64,000 bases of DNA, from contig NZ_BOOH01000045.1 in NCBI RefSeq assembly GCF_016863135.1, positions 140,125 to 204,124 of the forward strand, written 5' to 3'. The translations under genes and the position numbers were made by a program. This stretch comes from Planobispora longispora. GTDB lineage: Bacteria > Actinomycetota > Actinomycetes > Streptosporangiales > Streptosporangiaceae. Below, piece by piece: positions 7,996-15,556 of this stretch (the stretch's first letter is position 1; every line of letters begins with the position of its first letter). The notes under the pieces are model-generated. The model was not told the DNA's origin, did no database searches, and was given only the letters and a program-made list of their open reading frames with translations.

Positions 7996-9138
7996 GTGTC
8001 CACTCCCGTCGTCCTCGTGGCGGGCCTGCACGCCCAGGCCCGCACCCCCGCCGTCGAGGCGCTGCTGGCCGGGCACCCCGGCGCCGTCGCGATCCACCAC
8101 GACCTGCGCTCGGTGACCCGCGGGCGCGTCGAGCGCGTGGTCCGCGACGCCGTACAGGTGCTGGATCTGACCGAGGTACGGCTCGCCCACGGCTGCGTGA
8201 CCTGCACCGTGCGCGAGGACCTCCTCCCCGAGCTCCTCCGGCGCGCCGCCACCGCCCCCCTGCTGGTGGTGGAGCTGTGGGACTCGGTCGAGCCGCGCTC
8301 GGTGGCCGAGGCGATCGACTGCGCGGAGGCCCACGACGCCCTGAGGCTCACCGCGGTGCTCACCGCGCTGGACGCCGCCCACATGCCCATCGACATCACC
8401 CGCGGCGACCGCCTGGCCGAGACCGGCCAGATGGCGGCCGGCGGCGACGAGCGCCACCTGGCCGAGGTGCTGGCCCGGCAGATCGAGTACGCCACCGGCC
8501 TGGTGCTGCACGGCGGAGACGAAGAGGACGCCGACCTGGCCCGCGCCGTGCTCGGTCACCTGGCGCCCGTCACCCCCGTCTTCGGCGTCGACACCCTGCC
8601 CGAGGTGACCGGCGCCGCCCTGTGCACCGGCACGCTGGCCGAGCGCGTCGACCCGGCCACCGCCCAGCTGCCCTGCGACACCCAGACCGACGAGGTCACC
8701 ACGGTGGTCTGGCACCGGTTGCGCCCGCTGCACCCGGCCCGCCTGTTCGAGGCCGTCGACGAGCTGGCCACCGTCTCGGTCCGCTCTCGCGGGCGCTTCT
8801 GGCTGGCCACGCGGCACGAGTGCATGCTGGCCTGGGACGCCGTCGCCGGCATCGTCTCGGTCGAAGACGCCGGTCCCTGGCTGGCGGCTCTGCCCGAGGC
8901 GGCCTGGGACATGGTCTCCCCTGCCCGCCGCATGGCCGCCGCCCTCGACTGGGACGAGATCACCGGCGACCGCGTGCAGCACCTGGTCTTCACCGGCCCC
9001 GACCTCGATCGCGAGCGCATCCACGCGCTGCTCGACTCCTGCCTGCTCACCCCGGAAGAAGCCGTGGCCGGCCACACCGCGTGGGCCGGATACGACGACC
9101 CGTTCGCCCACATCCTCGACCTGAAGGAGATCGCATGA
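7996..9138 (+). CDS. COG0523/CobW-family protein with degenerate P-loop, Zur-linked
   Basis: A 380-residue protein related to the COG0523 zinc metallochaperone GTPases and to the mycobacterial hibernation-recruitment factor Mrf that is encoded in the same kind of operon. The GTP-binding start is degenerate: [20 protein letters not shown] stands where GxxGxGKTT is expected, so the Walker lysine is missing. The metal motif GCxCC is changed to [11 protein letters not shown] (about residue 66). The C-terminal CobW domain is present. The GTG start follows AAGGAG. It overlaps rpsR by four bases. It may be a non-hydrolysing, Mrf-like ribosome factor; that is inference. Confidence 0.82.
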   Translation: MSTPVVLVAGLHAQARTPAVEALLAGHPGAVAIHHDLRSVTRGRVERVVRDAVQVLDLTEVRLAHGCVTCTVREDLLPELLRRAATAPLLVVELWDSVEPRSVAEAIDCAEAHDALRLTAVLTALDAAHMPIDITRGDRLAETGQMAAGGDERHLAEVLARQIEYATGLVLHGGDEEDADLARAVLGHLAPVTPVFGVDTLPEVTGAALCTGTLAERVDPATAQLPCDTQTDEVTTVVWHRLRPLHPARLFEAVDELATVSVRSRGRFWLATRHECMLAWDAVAGIVSVEDAGPWLAALPEAAWDMVSPARRMAAALDWDEITGDRVQHLVFTGPDLDRERIHALLDSCLLTPEEAVAGHTAWAGYDDPFAHILDLKEIA

Positions 9139-9362
9139 AGCCCCGCCGTACCCCCCGCAAGAAGAGCAACCCGCTGCGGGGAGTGAGTTACATCGACTAC
9201 AAGGACGCCGACCTGCTGCGCAGGTTCATCTCCGACCGCGGCAAGATCCGCAGCCGCCGGGTCACCGGCGTCACCGTCCAGCAGCAGCGACAGCTCGCCC
9301 GCGCGATCAAGAACGCCCGGGAGATGGCCCTGCTGCCCTACGCCTCCCGCCCCCGCGGCTGA
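9135..9362 (+). CDS. rpsR: Ribosomal protein bS18, zinc-free paralogue
   Basis: A 75-residue bS18 ([20 protein letters not shown] ... [20 protein letters not shown]) with no cysteines. Its ATG overlaps the stop of the COG0523 gene (ATGA), so the two are coupled. With the five divergent genes it completes the usual zinc-saving ribosome set of actinobacteria. Confidence 0.96.
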   Translation: MKPRRTPRKKSNPLRGVSYIDYKDADLLRRFISDRGKIRSRRVTGVTVQQQRQLARAIKNAREMALLPYASRPRG

Positions 9363-9514
9363 CGCTTCCGATCCGGCGGGGTGCCGGCATATTCGACGTC
9401 GCGACCCTCCGTCCCGCGCCCGGAGGCGTATACCGTGTGCCCCGCCCCGGCCGGGGTGAGGGCGCCCGGCACGCCGATGCCGCCGGCGGCGCCGGCGGAC
9501 AGGTGGGCGATCTC

Positions 9515-10222
9515 TCAGGGGGTGAAAGCGGCGCGGTGCTCACCGGCCCAGTCGGCGAAGGCGAGCGGGCACTCACCGGCGAGCCCCGGATCGTCGCCGC
9601 GCTCGTGCAGCTCGGCCACGGCGGTCAGCATGGCCCGGCTGAGCCCCGACTGCACCAGCGCCGCGCCGCGGACCACCAGCGGGAGCGTGATCGCGAACAG
9701 CACGCCGATCGCGGTGTTGAAGATCACGCCGACCAGGACGCCGTCGCCGAAGCCGAGCAGCTCGGCCGGGCCGTTGTTGTCCGGGATCCCCTCGAGGATC
9801 CACCCGTAGATCGGATAGGTCAGCCCGAGGACCGCCCCGGCCCACCAGGTCACCGTGAGGCAGAACGTCACGACGGCGATCGGGAAGTTCACGACGGCGT
9901 ACAGCAGGTCCAGCCACGACTGACCGTTGGCCATCGGGTTCACCAGCCGGCGGAAGAACCCGGCGGCCCGCGGGGCGGGGCGGTAGCGCGGCCGGGCCAC
10001 CGGGCGGCCGAGCACCTCGGGCAGCATCCGGCGCTCCAGGTCGGCGAAGCCCCGGGCGAGCATCATGGTCGCCGCCAGGATCGGCACGCCGATCCACACC
10101 ACCACCGTCCCGACACCGGCCGAGAAGCCGACGACCGTCAGACAGAAGGCGATCAACGCCAGGGGGAAGCTGATGAGCAGGTAGCGGGTGTCGATGCCGA
10201 TGCGGCGCAGGGGGGATCTCAT
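9515..10222 (-). CDS. Stand-alone sensor-domain membrane protein, no kinase
   Basis: A 235-residue protein matching the membrane sensor domain usually fused to actinobacterial histidine kinases: hydrophobic pairs around TRYLLISFPLALIAFCLTVV and SWLDLLYAVVNFPIAVVTFC, and YPIYGWILEGIPDNNGPAELL near residue 140. The protein ends soon after the domain (EHRAAFTP) and no kinase core follows in any frame. It may be a truncated kinase or an independent sensor. No strong ribosome-binding site is seen. Start chosen by where homology to the family begins. Confidence 0.72.
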   Translation of the reverse strand: MRSPLRRIGIDTRYLLISFPLALIAFCLTVVGFSAGVGTVVVWIGVPILAATMMLARGFADLERRMLPEVLGRPVARPRYRPAPRAAGFFRRLVNPMANGQSWLDLLYAVVNFPIAVVTFCLTVTWWAGAVLGLTYPIYGWILEGIPDNNGPAELLGFGDGVLVGVIFNTAIGVLFAITLPLVVRGAALVQSGLSRAMLTAVAELHERGDDPGLAGECPLAFADWAGEHRAAFTP

Positions 10223-10279
10223 GGAGCCAACGCTATGAGCCGCCGGACGGGAGATCGATCCTGCCGACAGGCTTCCCGG

Positions 10280-10297
10280 GGTAGGGCTGTCCCTACC
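10280..10297. promoter_or_regulatory. Palindrome GGTAGGG-CTGT-CCCTACC
   Basis: A perfect 7-bp inverted repeat with 4-bp spacer, 58 bp upstream of the sensor-domain gene. The symmetry and position suggest an operator, for example of a NarL-type response regulator working with the sensor. Confidence 0.5.
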
Positions 10298-10407
10298 ATC
10301 CCGGATGGCATGGTCTCCGCCCCGAAGAGACCCGTCGACCGCCGGCGGGCACCGCTGTCCTGCGATATCCGCGCCCGCGCGGGCGATGGGCCCGTAGGCT
10401 GCAGTCG

Positions 10408-10965
10408 ATGGTCGCGGGATCCGAGCACACACGCCTGATCGTGCTGCGGGGCAACTCCGCCTCGGGCAAGAGCACGATCGCCGCACGGCTGCGCGCCTGC
10501 TACGGGCGCGGCCTCGCCGTGGTCGGCCAGGACGTCATCCGCCGCGACATCCTGAGGGAGCGGGACCAGGCCGGTGCGGCCACCATCGGATTGATCGACG
10601 TGGTCGTCCGCTACGCGCTGGACAACGACTACCACGTCGTCCTGGAAGGCATCCTGTACGCCGACCGGTACGGCGCGATGCTGCAGGCGCTGCGCGCCGG
10701 CCATCGGGGCTCCAGCCACTTCTACTACCTGGACGTGCCCTTCGCCGAGACCCTGCGGCGGCACGCGACCAAACCCCAGGCCTCCGCCTACGGCGAGACC
10801 GAGATGCGGGAATGGTTCCGCCCGCTGGACCTGCTCGACACCGGCTGCGAGCAGATCATCGGCCCGGACAGCTCGCCGGAGGAGACCCTCCAGCGCATTC
10901 TGGCCGACACCGGACTCACCACCGCGCACACCCGCGCCGGCGAAGACCGCCAGGCGTTCGGATAA
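10408..10965 (+). CDS. P-loop kinase (zeta-toxin/AAA-like)
   Basis: A 185-residue ATP-binding protein. Walker A is LIVLRGNSASGKSTIAARL (residues 10-28), followed by a DVIRRDIL segment and a late IDVVVRYALDNDYHVVLEGI strand with a Walker-B-like end. The layout matches small kinases that phosphorylate sugars, antibiotics or metabolites. The substrate is unknown. The gene is divergent from the sensor-domain gene and about 185 bp from it. Confidence 0.82.
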   Translation: MVAGSEHTRLIVLRGNSASGKSTIAARLRACYGRGLAVVGQDVIRRDILRERDQAGAATIGLIDVVVRYALDNDYHVVLEGILYADRYGAMLQALRAGHRGSSHFYYLDVPFAETLRRHATKPQASAYGETEMREWFRPLDLLDTGCEQIIGPDSSPEETLQRILADTGLTTAHTRAGEDRQAFG

Positions 10966-11023
10966 GGCCGTCTTGAAAGAGCTCGGCCCCGAGTGCGCGA
11001 GGCGGTGACCTTCTGCGGGATGC

Positions 11024-11353
11024 TCAGGAAGCCCGCCTCGCCGAAAGAAACAGCCAGAACGCTGCCACGAACAGCGTCGACGACAGCACGAGCATCACCG
11101 TGTCCGGCCAGGACCCCGGCTCCATGACGTCCTGCCCCAGGGACGCGGTGAGTCCGAAGGCAGCCAGCGACAACATGCCCCAGCCGTAGTACCGGGAGTC
11201 ATGCTGACCACGCCAGAGAAAAGCCAGGCGGGGCACCCGCTTGACCACCAATGCGTAGACACCGAGGGCCGCAGCCAAACAGGAGATACCCAGCGTGATC
11301 CCCTGCGCCACTCCGATGCCCATCCAGGCCAGCTCCTTCTGCAGAAAAAACAA
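11024..11353 (-). CDS. Small hypothetical membrane protein
   Basis: A 109-residue protein with three hydrophobic segments (GVAQGITLGISCLAAALGVYAL, GMLSLAAFGLTAS, VMLVLSSTLFVAAFWLFL; the first shown only in part of its span) and an Arg-rich C-terminus. The family is not recognised. Start could also be the ATG at MGIGVAQG, 10 codons in. No operon partner. Confidence 0.5.
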   Translation of the reverse strand: MFFLQKELAWMGIGVAQGITLGISCLAAALGVYALVVKRVPRLAFLWRGQHDSRYYGWGMLSLAAFGLTASLGQDVMEPGSWPDTVMLVLSSTLFVAAFWLFLSARRAS

Positions 11354-11525
11354 TCACGCTTCTCAGACAGTTTGCCGAATCGTTCTCATATAGATCGAGG
11401 ACGCCATCACGGCCCGGGGTCGCGGCCCCCGGCCGCGCATGCGACCCGGAGGCCGGTCATGGCAGCGCCCGAATCACCCGCCACACAGCCACCGCGCCGG
11501 CCCCGGCATGCCGCCGTCTGGAACG

Positions 11526-11786
11526 CTACGACTGCCTGCGCCGGAAAACGCAGGTCATCTGCGGAACGACATCTCCGGCCAAGCTCTCCGCCATATGACT
11601 GAGCCCCCACCCCTCACGCTCGACACCCTCAATCAACTCGGCCGCATCCGGCGCAGCCCAAGGGTTCGTCTTCCCGTGCTTGGAGCGCAAACGAGCCACG
11701 AAGACCGAGCGTCCCTCTCGGTGAGCCTGTCGAGCCTCCTCAAGGAGCTGCTGAAGATCCTGCTCATCGTCTCGAAACCACGCCAT
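11526..11786 (-). CDS. Small hypothetical protein
   Basis: An 86-residue soluble protein, MAWFRDDEQDLQQLLEEARQ at the start and GLSHMAESLAGDVVPQMTCV near the end. Acidic N-terminal helix and basic middle. I do not recognise it. The internal ATG was chosen because the upstream extension has no coding character; no good ribosome-binding site is present. Confidence 0.45.
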   Translation of the reverse strand: MAWFRDDEQDLQQLLEEARQAHREGRSVFVARLRSKHGKTNPWAAPDAAELIEGVEREGWGLSHMAESLAGDVVPQMTCVFRRRQS

Positions 11787-11865
11787 AGTCCAGGAAACCC
11801 TTATCGAAATTGATGTACCGAGCTCATCGGGGAGCAACGACCTAGCGCCCGGAGGGGTTCCCGTT

Positions 11866-12222
11866 GTGGCCACGGCTCGTGAGCCTGTGGCCCACAGCGC
11901 TGCTCGGGCCCGGGTTACGCCTGGAGGCGGCGATTCGCGAGCAGAGGCGACGGCGGCGACCTACGAACGGCTCCGAGAAGAGTTCACCTATGACGAGGAG
12001 ACCTGGGTTTCCGTCGGCTTTGTGCGAGATCTGCCTCCCCAGGAGCCCCTGCGACGGGGGATCTGGTCCCTCCTGCGACGCGGCTGGCTCTCCAACGTCG
12101 CCTTCAGTACCCCTGAACACCTCGTCCAGCGCATCCGGCGCGGCCTACGGCACATCCAGTACCGCAGCGAACTCATAGACGGCTGCCTCGCCGAGACCGG
12201 CCTGGCGATCAGACCTACCTGA
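11866..12222 (+). pseudogene. IS630-like transposase, C-terminal remnant
   Basis: The last 60 or so codons read GIWSLLRRGWLSNVAFSTPE, HLVQRIRRGLRHIQYRSELI and DGCLAETGLAI, which is the C-terminal end of IS630-type DDE transposases. The residues before it do not resemble the catalytic core, and no DDE acidic residues are visible. Only the 3' end of an element survives. Its last 50 bases plus the flank recur at 13697-13781. Confidence 0.65.
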
Positions 12223-12259
12223 GCAACCCGGCCACATCACGAGTTCAACCTCAGTAATG
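12174..12259 (+). repeat. IS630-like 3' end, copy A
   Basis: This copy covers the last codons of the transposase remnant and about 35 bp of 3' flank ending CACGAGTTCAACCTCAGTA. It is roughly 88 percent identical by eye to copy B at 13697-13781. The terminal TA fits an IS630/Tc1-type target. The stop codon of the minus-strand NAD(P)-binding gene lies inside it. Confidence 0.75.
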
Positions 12260-13124
12260 CAGGGCGGCCGCGAGTGCCTCGGCCAGGGTCACGGGCGGGC
12301 GGCCGATCAGGCGGCGCAAGTCGCCAGAGTCGGTGTACATCTCGCCGCGGTTCATACCGCGGTCAGCGTCAGCGAGGACCTCCGCCAGCTCGGCGGGTAG
12401 GCCCGCGGCGTCCAGTACCTGGGCGAAGTCGGCCACCGGGAGGTCAGCGTAGGCACCCTGCTTTCCGGCCGCAGCGGAGATCGCGGCGGCGAGCTCAGTC
12501 AGGGTGAAGGATTCGTCGCCGCCGAGCTCGTACACGGCGCCGGTGTGGCCTTCAGTGGTGAGGACGACCGCTGCGGCCTCGGCGTAGTCGGCGCGGGACG
12601 CGGCGCTGATCCGTCCCTCGCCTGCGGCGCCGACGACCGCGCCGTTCTGCAGGATCTGCGGCAGTTGGCTGGTGTAGTTCTCCAAGTACCAGCCGTTGCG
12701 CAGCAGCACGCCGGGGATTCCGCGGTCCCGCAGATACGCCTCGGTCTCGCTGTGCGTGGCACCGATGACGGTGGTGGCCGTGTCCGCGTGCGTCGTGCTC
12801 GTGTACGCCACTAGCGACACGCCTGCGGATGCCGCGGCGTCGATCACGCGGCGGTGGTTGGCGACCCGCTCGCCCACGGGGACCGAGGCCGAGATCAGCA
12901 GCAGCCTGTCCGCCCCCGAGAATGCCTCGGCCAGGCCGTCCGTGTCCGCGAAGTCGGCGCGGCGTACCCGTGACGCCTCGGTCGGCCAAATCCTTGATCC
13001 CGGCGATGTCCCGGCCGGTCGCGATGATGTCCGCGGCCGGGATCCCGCGCCGCAGCAGTGCCTCGACGGTGAGCCTGCCCAGCTGGCCGGTTGCTCCAGT
13101 GACGACGATCGGCATGATGGTCAT
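12251..13124 (-). pseudogene. NAD(P)H-binding quinone reductase-like gene (QorB/YtfG type), frameshifted
   Basis: The protein would resemble QorB-type NAD(P)H:quinone oxidoreductases. The N-terminal Rossmann motif VVTGATGQLGRLTVEALLRR is in one frame up to LADRGV, and the rest (RADFADTDGLAEAFSGADRL onward to LIGRPPVTLAEALAAALHY) is in another. Removing one base near 12971 joins them. Either the gene is broken or the assembly has an error; no other damage is visible. It is divergent from an HxlR regulator, the usual partner of such reductases. GGAAGG precedes the ATG. Confidence 0.78.
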
Positions 13125-13198
13125 TCCTTCCTTCCGCGCGTGCCTCGCACGCCTGCCGCGGTCCGTCCGCCGCGGGATGGAACACAGAATGACCTGAA

Positions 13199-13217
13199 TA
13201 CTCTCTGTTGGGGAGTA
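13199..13217. promoter_or_regulatory. Candidate HxlR operator, TACTC-N9-GAGTA
   Basis: An inverted repeat of 5-bp arms in the 144-bp divergent gap between the reductase-like gene and the HxlR gene. HxlR proteins of the YodB/QorR type bind TACT-type dyads, so this is a plausible site. Confidence 0.45.
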
Positions 13218-13268
13218 GCCACTTCTTGGTAGGGTACTTACCGCAGCGAAAGCATTGAGGTGAGCCGT

Positions 13269-13673
13269 ATGGCTGCTGTCGAGAATGCGACCGGGCCCAT
13301 GCCGTCATTCGATCCGTACGAGCGCGGCTGCCCGTCGCGGGACCTGCTCGACCAGATCGGCAGCAAGTGGGCGGTCCTCGTGCTGGGCGAACTCGGCCGG
13401 AACGGGACCTCCCGGTTCGGTCATCTCCGGCAGGCGCTGGCGGGCGTGAGCGAGAAGATGCTCACCCAGACGCTGCGCACCCTCGAACGCGACGGGCTGG
13501 TCAGCCGGACCGTCTATCCAGAGGTGCCGCCGCACGTGGAGTATGGGCTGACCGCGCTCGGCCAGACGCTACGGGAACCGCTGAAGGCGCTCACGGAGTG
13601 GTCCGTGCTGCACATCGAAGAAGTCATCACCGCCCGCGAAGAGTACGACGACCGCACTGAACGCACCAGGTAA
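13269..13673 (+). CDS. HxlR-family regulator (QorR/YodB-like)
   Basis: A 134-residue winged-helix regulator. A single N-terminal cysteine in YERGCPSRDLL is at the place of the redox-sensing cysteine of YodB, HypR and QorR. The helix-turn-helix is FGHLRQALAGVSEKMLTQTL, followed by the wing RDGLVSRTVYPEVPPHVEY. Probably senses quinones or electrophiles and controls the divergent reductase (inference from family and position). A GTG three codons upstream is an alternative start. Confidence 0.9.
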   Translation: MAAVENATGPMPSFDPYERGCPSRDLLDQIGSKWAVLVLGELGRNGTSRFGHLRQALAGVSEKMLTQTLRTLERDGLVSRTVYPEVPPHVEYGLTALGQTLREPLKALTEWSVLHIEEVITAREEYDDRTERTR

Positions 13674-13696
13674 TCAGCGGCGGCCAGCGGTCTGGC

Positions 13697-13781
13697 CATA
13701 GACGGCCGCCTCGCCGAGACCGGCCCGACAATCAGACCCACCTAAGCCACCCGGCGACATCACGAGTTCAACCACAGTATG
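13697..13781 (+). repeat. IS630-like 3' end, copy B
   Basis: Second copy of the 3' end of the transposase remnant, reading GLAIDGRLAETGPTIRPT and stop, followed by CACGAGTTCAACCACAGTA. It lies in direct orientation to copy A and begins 24 bp after the HxlR stop, so the reductase/HxlR pair sits between two IS ends. Confidence 0.75.
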
Positions 13782-13825
13782 TCCGACGAGCCGCAAGTGC
13801 CCTACCACTCACACTCCAGCCGACC

Positions 13826-13839
13826 TGCCAATATAGACA
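13826..13839. promoter_or_regulatory. Candidate ArsR box upstream of the aquaporin gene
   Basis: TGCCAATATAGACA resembles TGTCAAATTAGACA at 18411-18424, and both continue with GCG. The position is 42 bp before the aquaporin start. ArsR would repress here until arsenite binds. Confidence 0.5.
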
Positions 13840-13880
13840 GCGGTAAAATCACGGGTTTCCAGTGTGATCAAGGGGAGACG

Positions 13881-14678
13881 ATGGAACCGTCCGGTCGGAG
13901 CGGGCGCGTGAGCCCGCCGGCCCGTCGCGTGCTGGCCGAGTTCGTCGGCAGCATGCTGCTGGTGGCCGTGGTGGTCGGTTCCGGGATCATGGCTCAGACC
14001 CTGTCCCCGCAGGATGTGGGGCTGCAACTGCTGGAGAACGCCATCGCCACGGTGTTCGGCCTGGGCGTGCTGATCGTGGTGCTCGGTCCGGTCTCCGGCG
14101 CCCACTTCAACCCGGTGGTCTCGCTGGCCGACTGGTGGCAGGGCCGCCGCACCGGCGCCGGGCTCACCGCCCGCGATCTGGCCGCCTATCTGCCCGCGCA
14201 GGTCGGCGGGGCGGTCGCCGGGGCGGTGCTGGCCAACGCCATGTTCGCCCAGCCCGCGATCAGCTGGGCGGCGACCCGGCGCAGCGCGGGCCATCTGTGG
14301 CTGGGCGAACTCGTCGCCACCGCCGGGCTGGTCCTGGTCGTCTTCGGCCTGGCGCGCTCCGGTCGCACCGCGGTCGCACCGGCGGCGGTCGCCGGCTACA
14401 TCGGCGCGGCCTACTGGTTCACCTCCTCCACCAGCTTCGCCAACCCCGCCGTCACCGTCGGGCGGGCCTTCTCCGACAGCTTCGCCGGCATCGCCCCGGC
14501 CTCGGTACCCGCCTTCATCGCCGCCCAGCTGCTCGGCGGCGCGATCGGCCTGCTGCTGGTGGCCGGCCTGTTCGGCCGCCCGACGGCCGGGATCGCTCAG
14601 GAAGCGGTCATGGCCCATCCGGCGGGGCCGTCCAGCCGGCCCGCCCCGCGCTCCGAGGAGAGGATCGCCGACCGATGA
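13881..14678 (+). CDS. Aquaporin/MIP-family channel of the arsenic island (AqpS-like)
   Basis: A 265-residue membrane channel. The two pore motifs are HFNPVVS (NPV instead of NPA) and FANPAVT, with about six hydrophobic spans and LLGELVATAGLVLVVFGL-type helices between. In ars clusters such channels conduct arsenite or methylarsenicals out of the cell. The start follows AGGGGAG; an upstream ATG at 13779 lies within the IS-derived flank and is unlikely. Its stop overlaps arsC by four bases. Confidence 0.9.
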   Translation: MEPSGRSGRVSPPARRVLAEFVGSMLLVAVVVGSGIMAQTLSPQDVGLQLLENAIATVFGLGVLIVVLGPVSGAHFNPVVSLADWWQGRRTGAGLTARDLAAYLPAQVGGAVAGAVLANAMFAQPAISWAATRRSAGHLWLGELVATAGLVLVVFGLARSGRTAVAPAAVAGYIGAAYWFTSSTSFANPAVTVGRAFSDSFAGIAPASVPAFIAAQLLGGAIGLLLVAGLFGRPTAGIAQEAVMAHPAGPSSRPAPRSEERIADR

Positions 14679-15079
14679 GCGACAAGCCCAGCGTGCTGTT
14701 CGTATGCGTGCACGACGCCGGCCGCTCCCAGATGGCCGCCGCCTGGCTGGCCCACCTGGCACGGGGGCGCATCGAGGTCCGCTCGGCGGGCTCGGCCCCG
14801 GCCGAGGCCGTCAATCCGGTCGCGGTGCGGGCCATGGCCGAGGTCGGCGTCGACATCACCGCCGAGCGGCCCAAGGTACTGACGAATGAGGCCGTGCGCG
14901 ACTCCGACGTGGTGATCACCATGGGTTGCGGGGACGCCTGTCCCTTCTTCCCCGGCAAGCGCTATGAGGACTGGAAGCTCGACGATCCGGCCGGTCAGGG
15001 CATCGAGGCGGTACGGCCGATCCGCGATGAGATCCGCACCCGCGTCGAGCGGCTCATCGCCGGACTGTTGTCCTCTTGA
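14675..15079 (+). CDS. arsC: Arsenate reductase, low-molecular-weight phosphatase type
   Basis: A 134-residue LMW-PTPase-type ArsC. The catalytic loop is C11-VHDAG-R17 (CX5R), with C85 and C89 in MGCGDACPFF forming the redox relay, and GKRYEDWKLDDPAGQ following. It reduces arsenate to arsenite with thioredoxin- or mycothiol-type reductants. It is translationally coupled to the aquaporin gene (ATGA), so reduction and export are made together. Confidence 0.96.
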   Translation: MSDKPSVLFVCVHDAGRSQMAAAWLAHLARGRIEVRSAGSAPAEAVNPVAVRAMAEVGVDITAERPKVLTNEAVRDSDVVITMGCGDACPFFPGKRYEDWKLDDPAGQGIEAVRPIRDEIRTRVERLIAGLLSS

Positions 15080-15111
15080 GGCGGGACGCGCTCGTGACCG
15101 CGGGCCGCCTC

Positions 15112-15207
15112 GAGATCGCGAGAACCTTCCAGAACACGGGCCGCCTCAAGATCGTGGGATCCTAGATCGCGGGCCCTTCCAGATCGCGAGGTCCTTCTAG
15201 ATCGCGG
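15112..15207. repeat. Degenerate 17-18-bp repeats ending in the arsR stop
   Basis: AGATCGCG begins at 15112, 15164, 15181 and 15199, with a variant AGATCGTG at 15149; the units are followed by a CCTTCC-type tail. The last unit overlaps the final codons of arsR. The rest of 15080-15196 has no gene. Confidence 0.6.
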
Positions 15208-15544
15208 CGGGTTCGGCCAGCGGGGCGAACAGCGCGCCCAGCCTGTTCACCGTCTCCGGGACGATCCAGTAGTAGACCCAGGTGCCGCGCCGCTCAGAGT
15301 CGATCAGCCCGGCGGTGCGCAGCACCTTCAGGTGGTGGGAGATGGTGGGGGCGGTCAGGTCGAAGGCGTCGGTCAGGTCGCACACGCACGCTTCGCCCCC
15401 GGCGTGGGAGCCGATCATCGACAACAGGCGCAGCCGGACCGGGTCGGCGACCGCCTTGAGCAGCACCGCCAGCTCGGCCGCCTCGGTCTCGCCCAGCGGC
15501 TCGCGGGCGATCGGCGCACAGCAGGCGATGGTGGACGCGGTCAT
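15197..15544 (-). CDS. arsR: ArsR-family metalloregulator
   Basis: A 115-residue SmtB/ArsR repressor. The metal motif ACVCDLTDAF (near residue 52) is the ECxCDL type that binds arsenite, and an extra vicinal pair, IACCAPIA, lies at the N-terminus. The recognition helix is LTAPTISHHLKVLRTAGLID. It heads the minus-strand MFS side of the island and lies convergent to arsC. Likely controls all the arsenic genes here through TGTC...GACA boxes. Confidence 0.95.
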   Translation of the reverse strand: MTASTIACCAPIAREPLGETEAAELAVLLKAVADPVRLRLLSMIGSHAGGEACVCDLTDAFDLTAPTISHHLKVLRTAGLIDSERRGTWVYYWIVPETVNRLGALFAPLAEPAAI

Positions 15545-15556
15545 GAGGGGAGCTCC

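Noticed and set aside
13779..13880. Longer aquaporin start at 13779
   Set aside because: This part is IS-derived flank plus the ArsR box. AGGGGAG is correctly placed before the ATG at 13881.
15112..15207. CRISPR array
   Set aside because: The units are 17-18 bp, degenerate and contiguous, with no unique spacers and no cas genes nearby.
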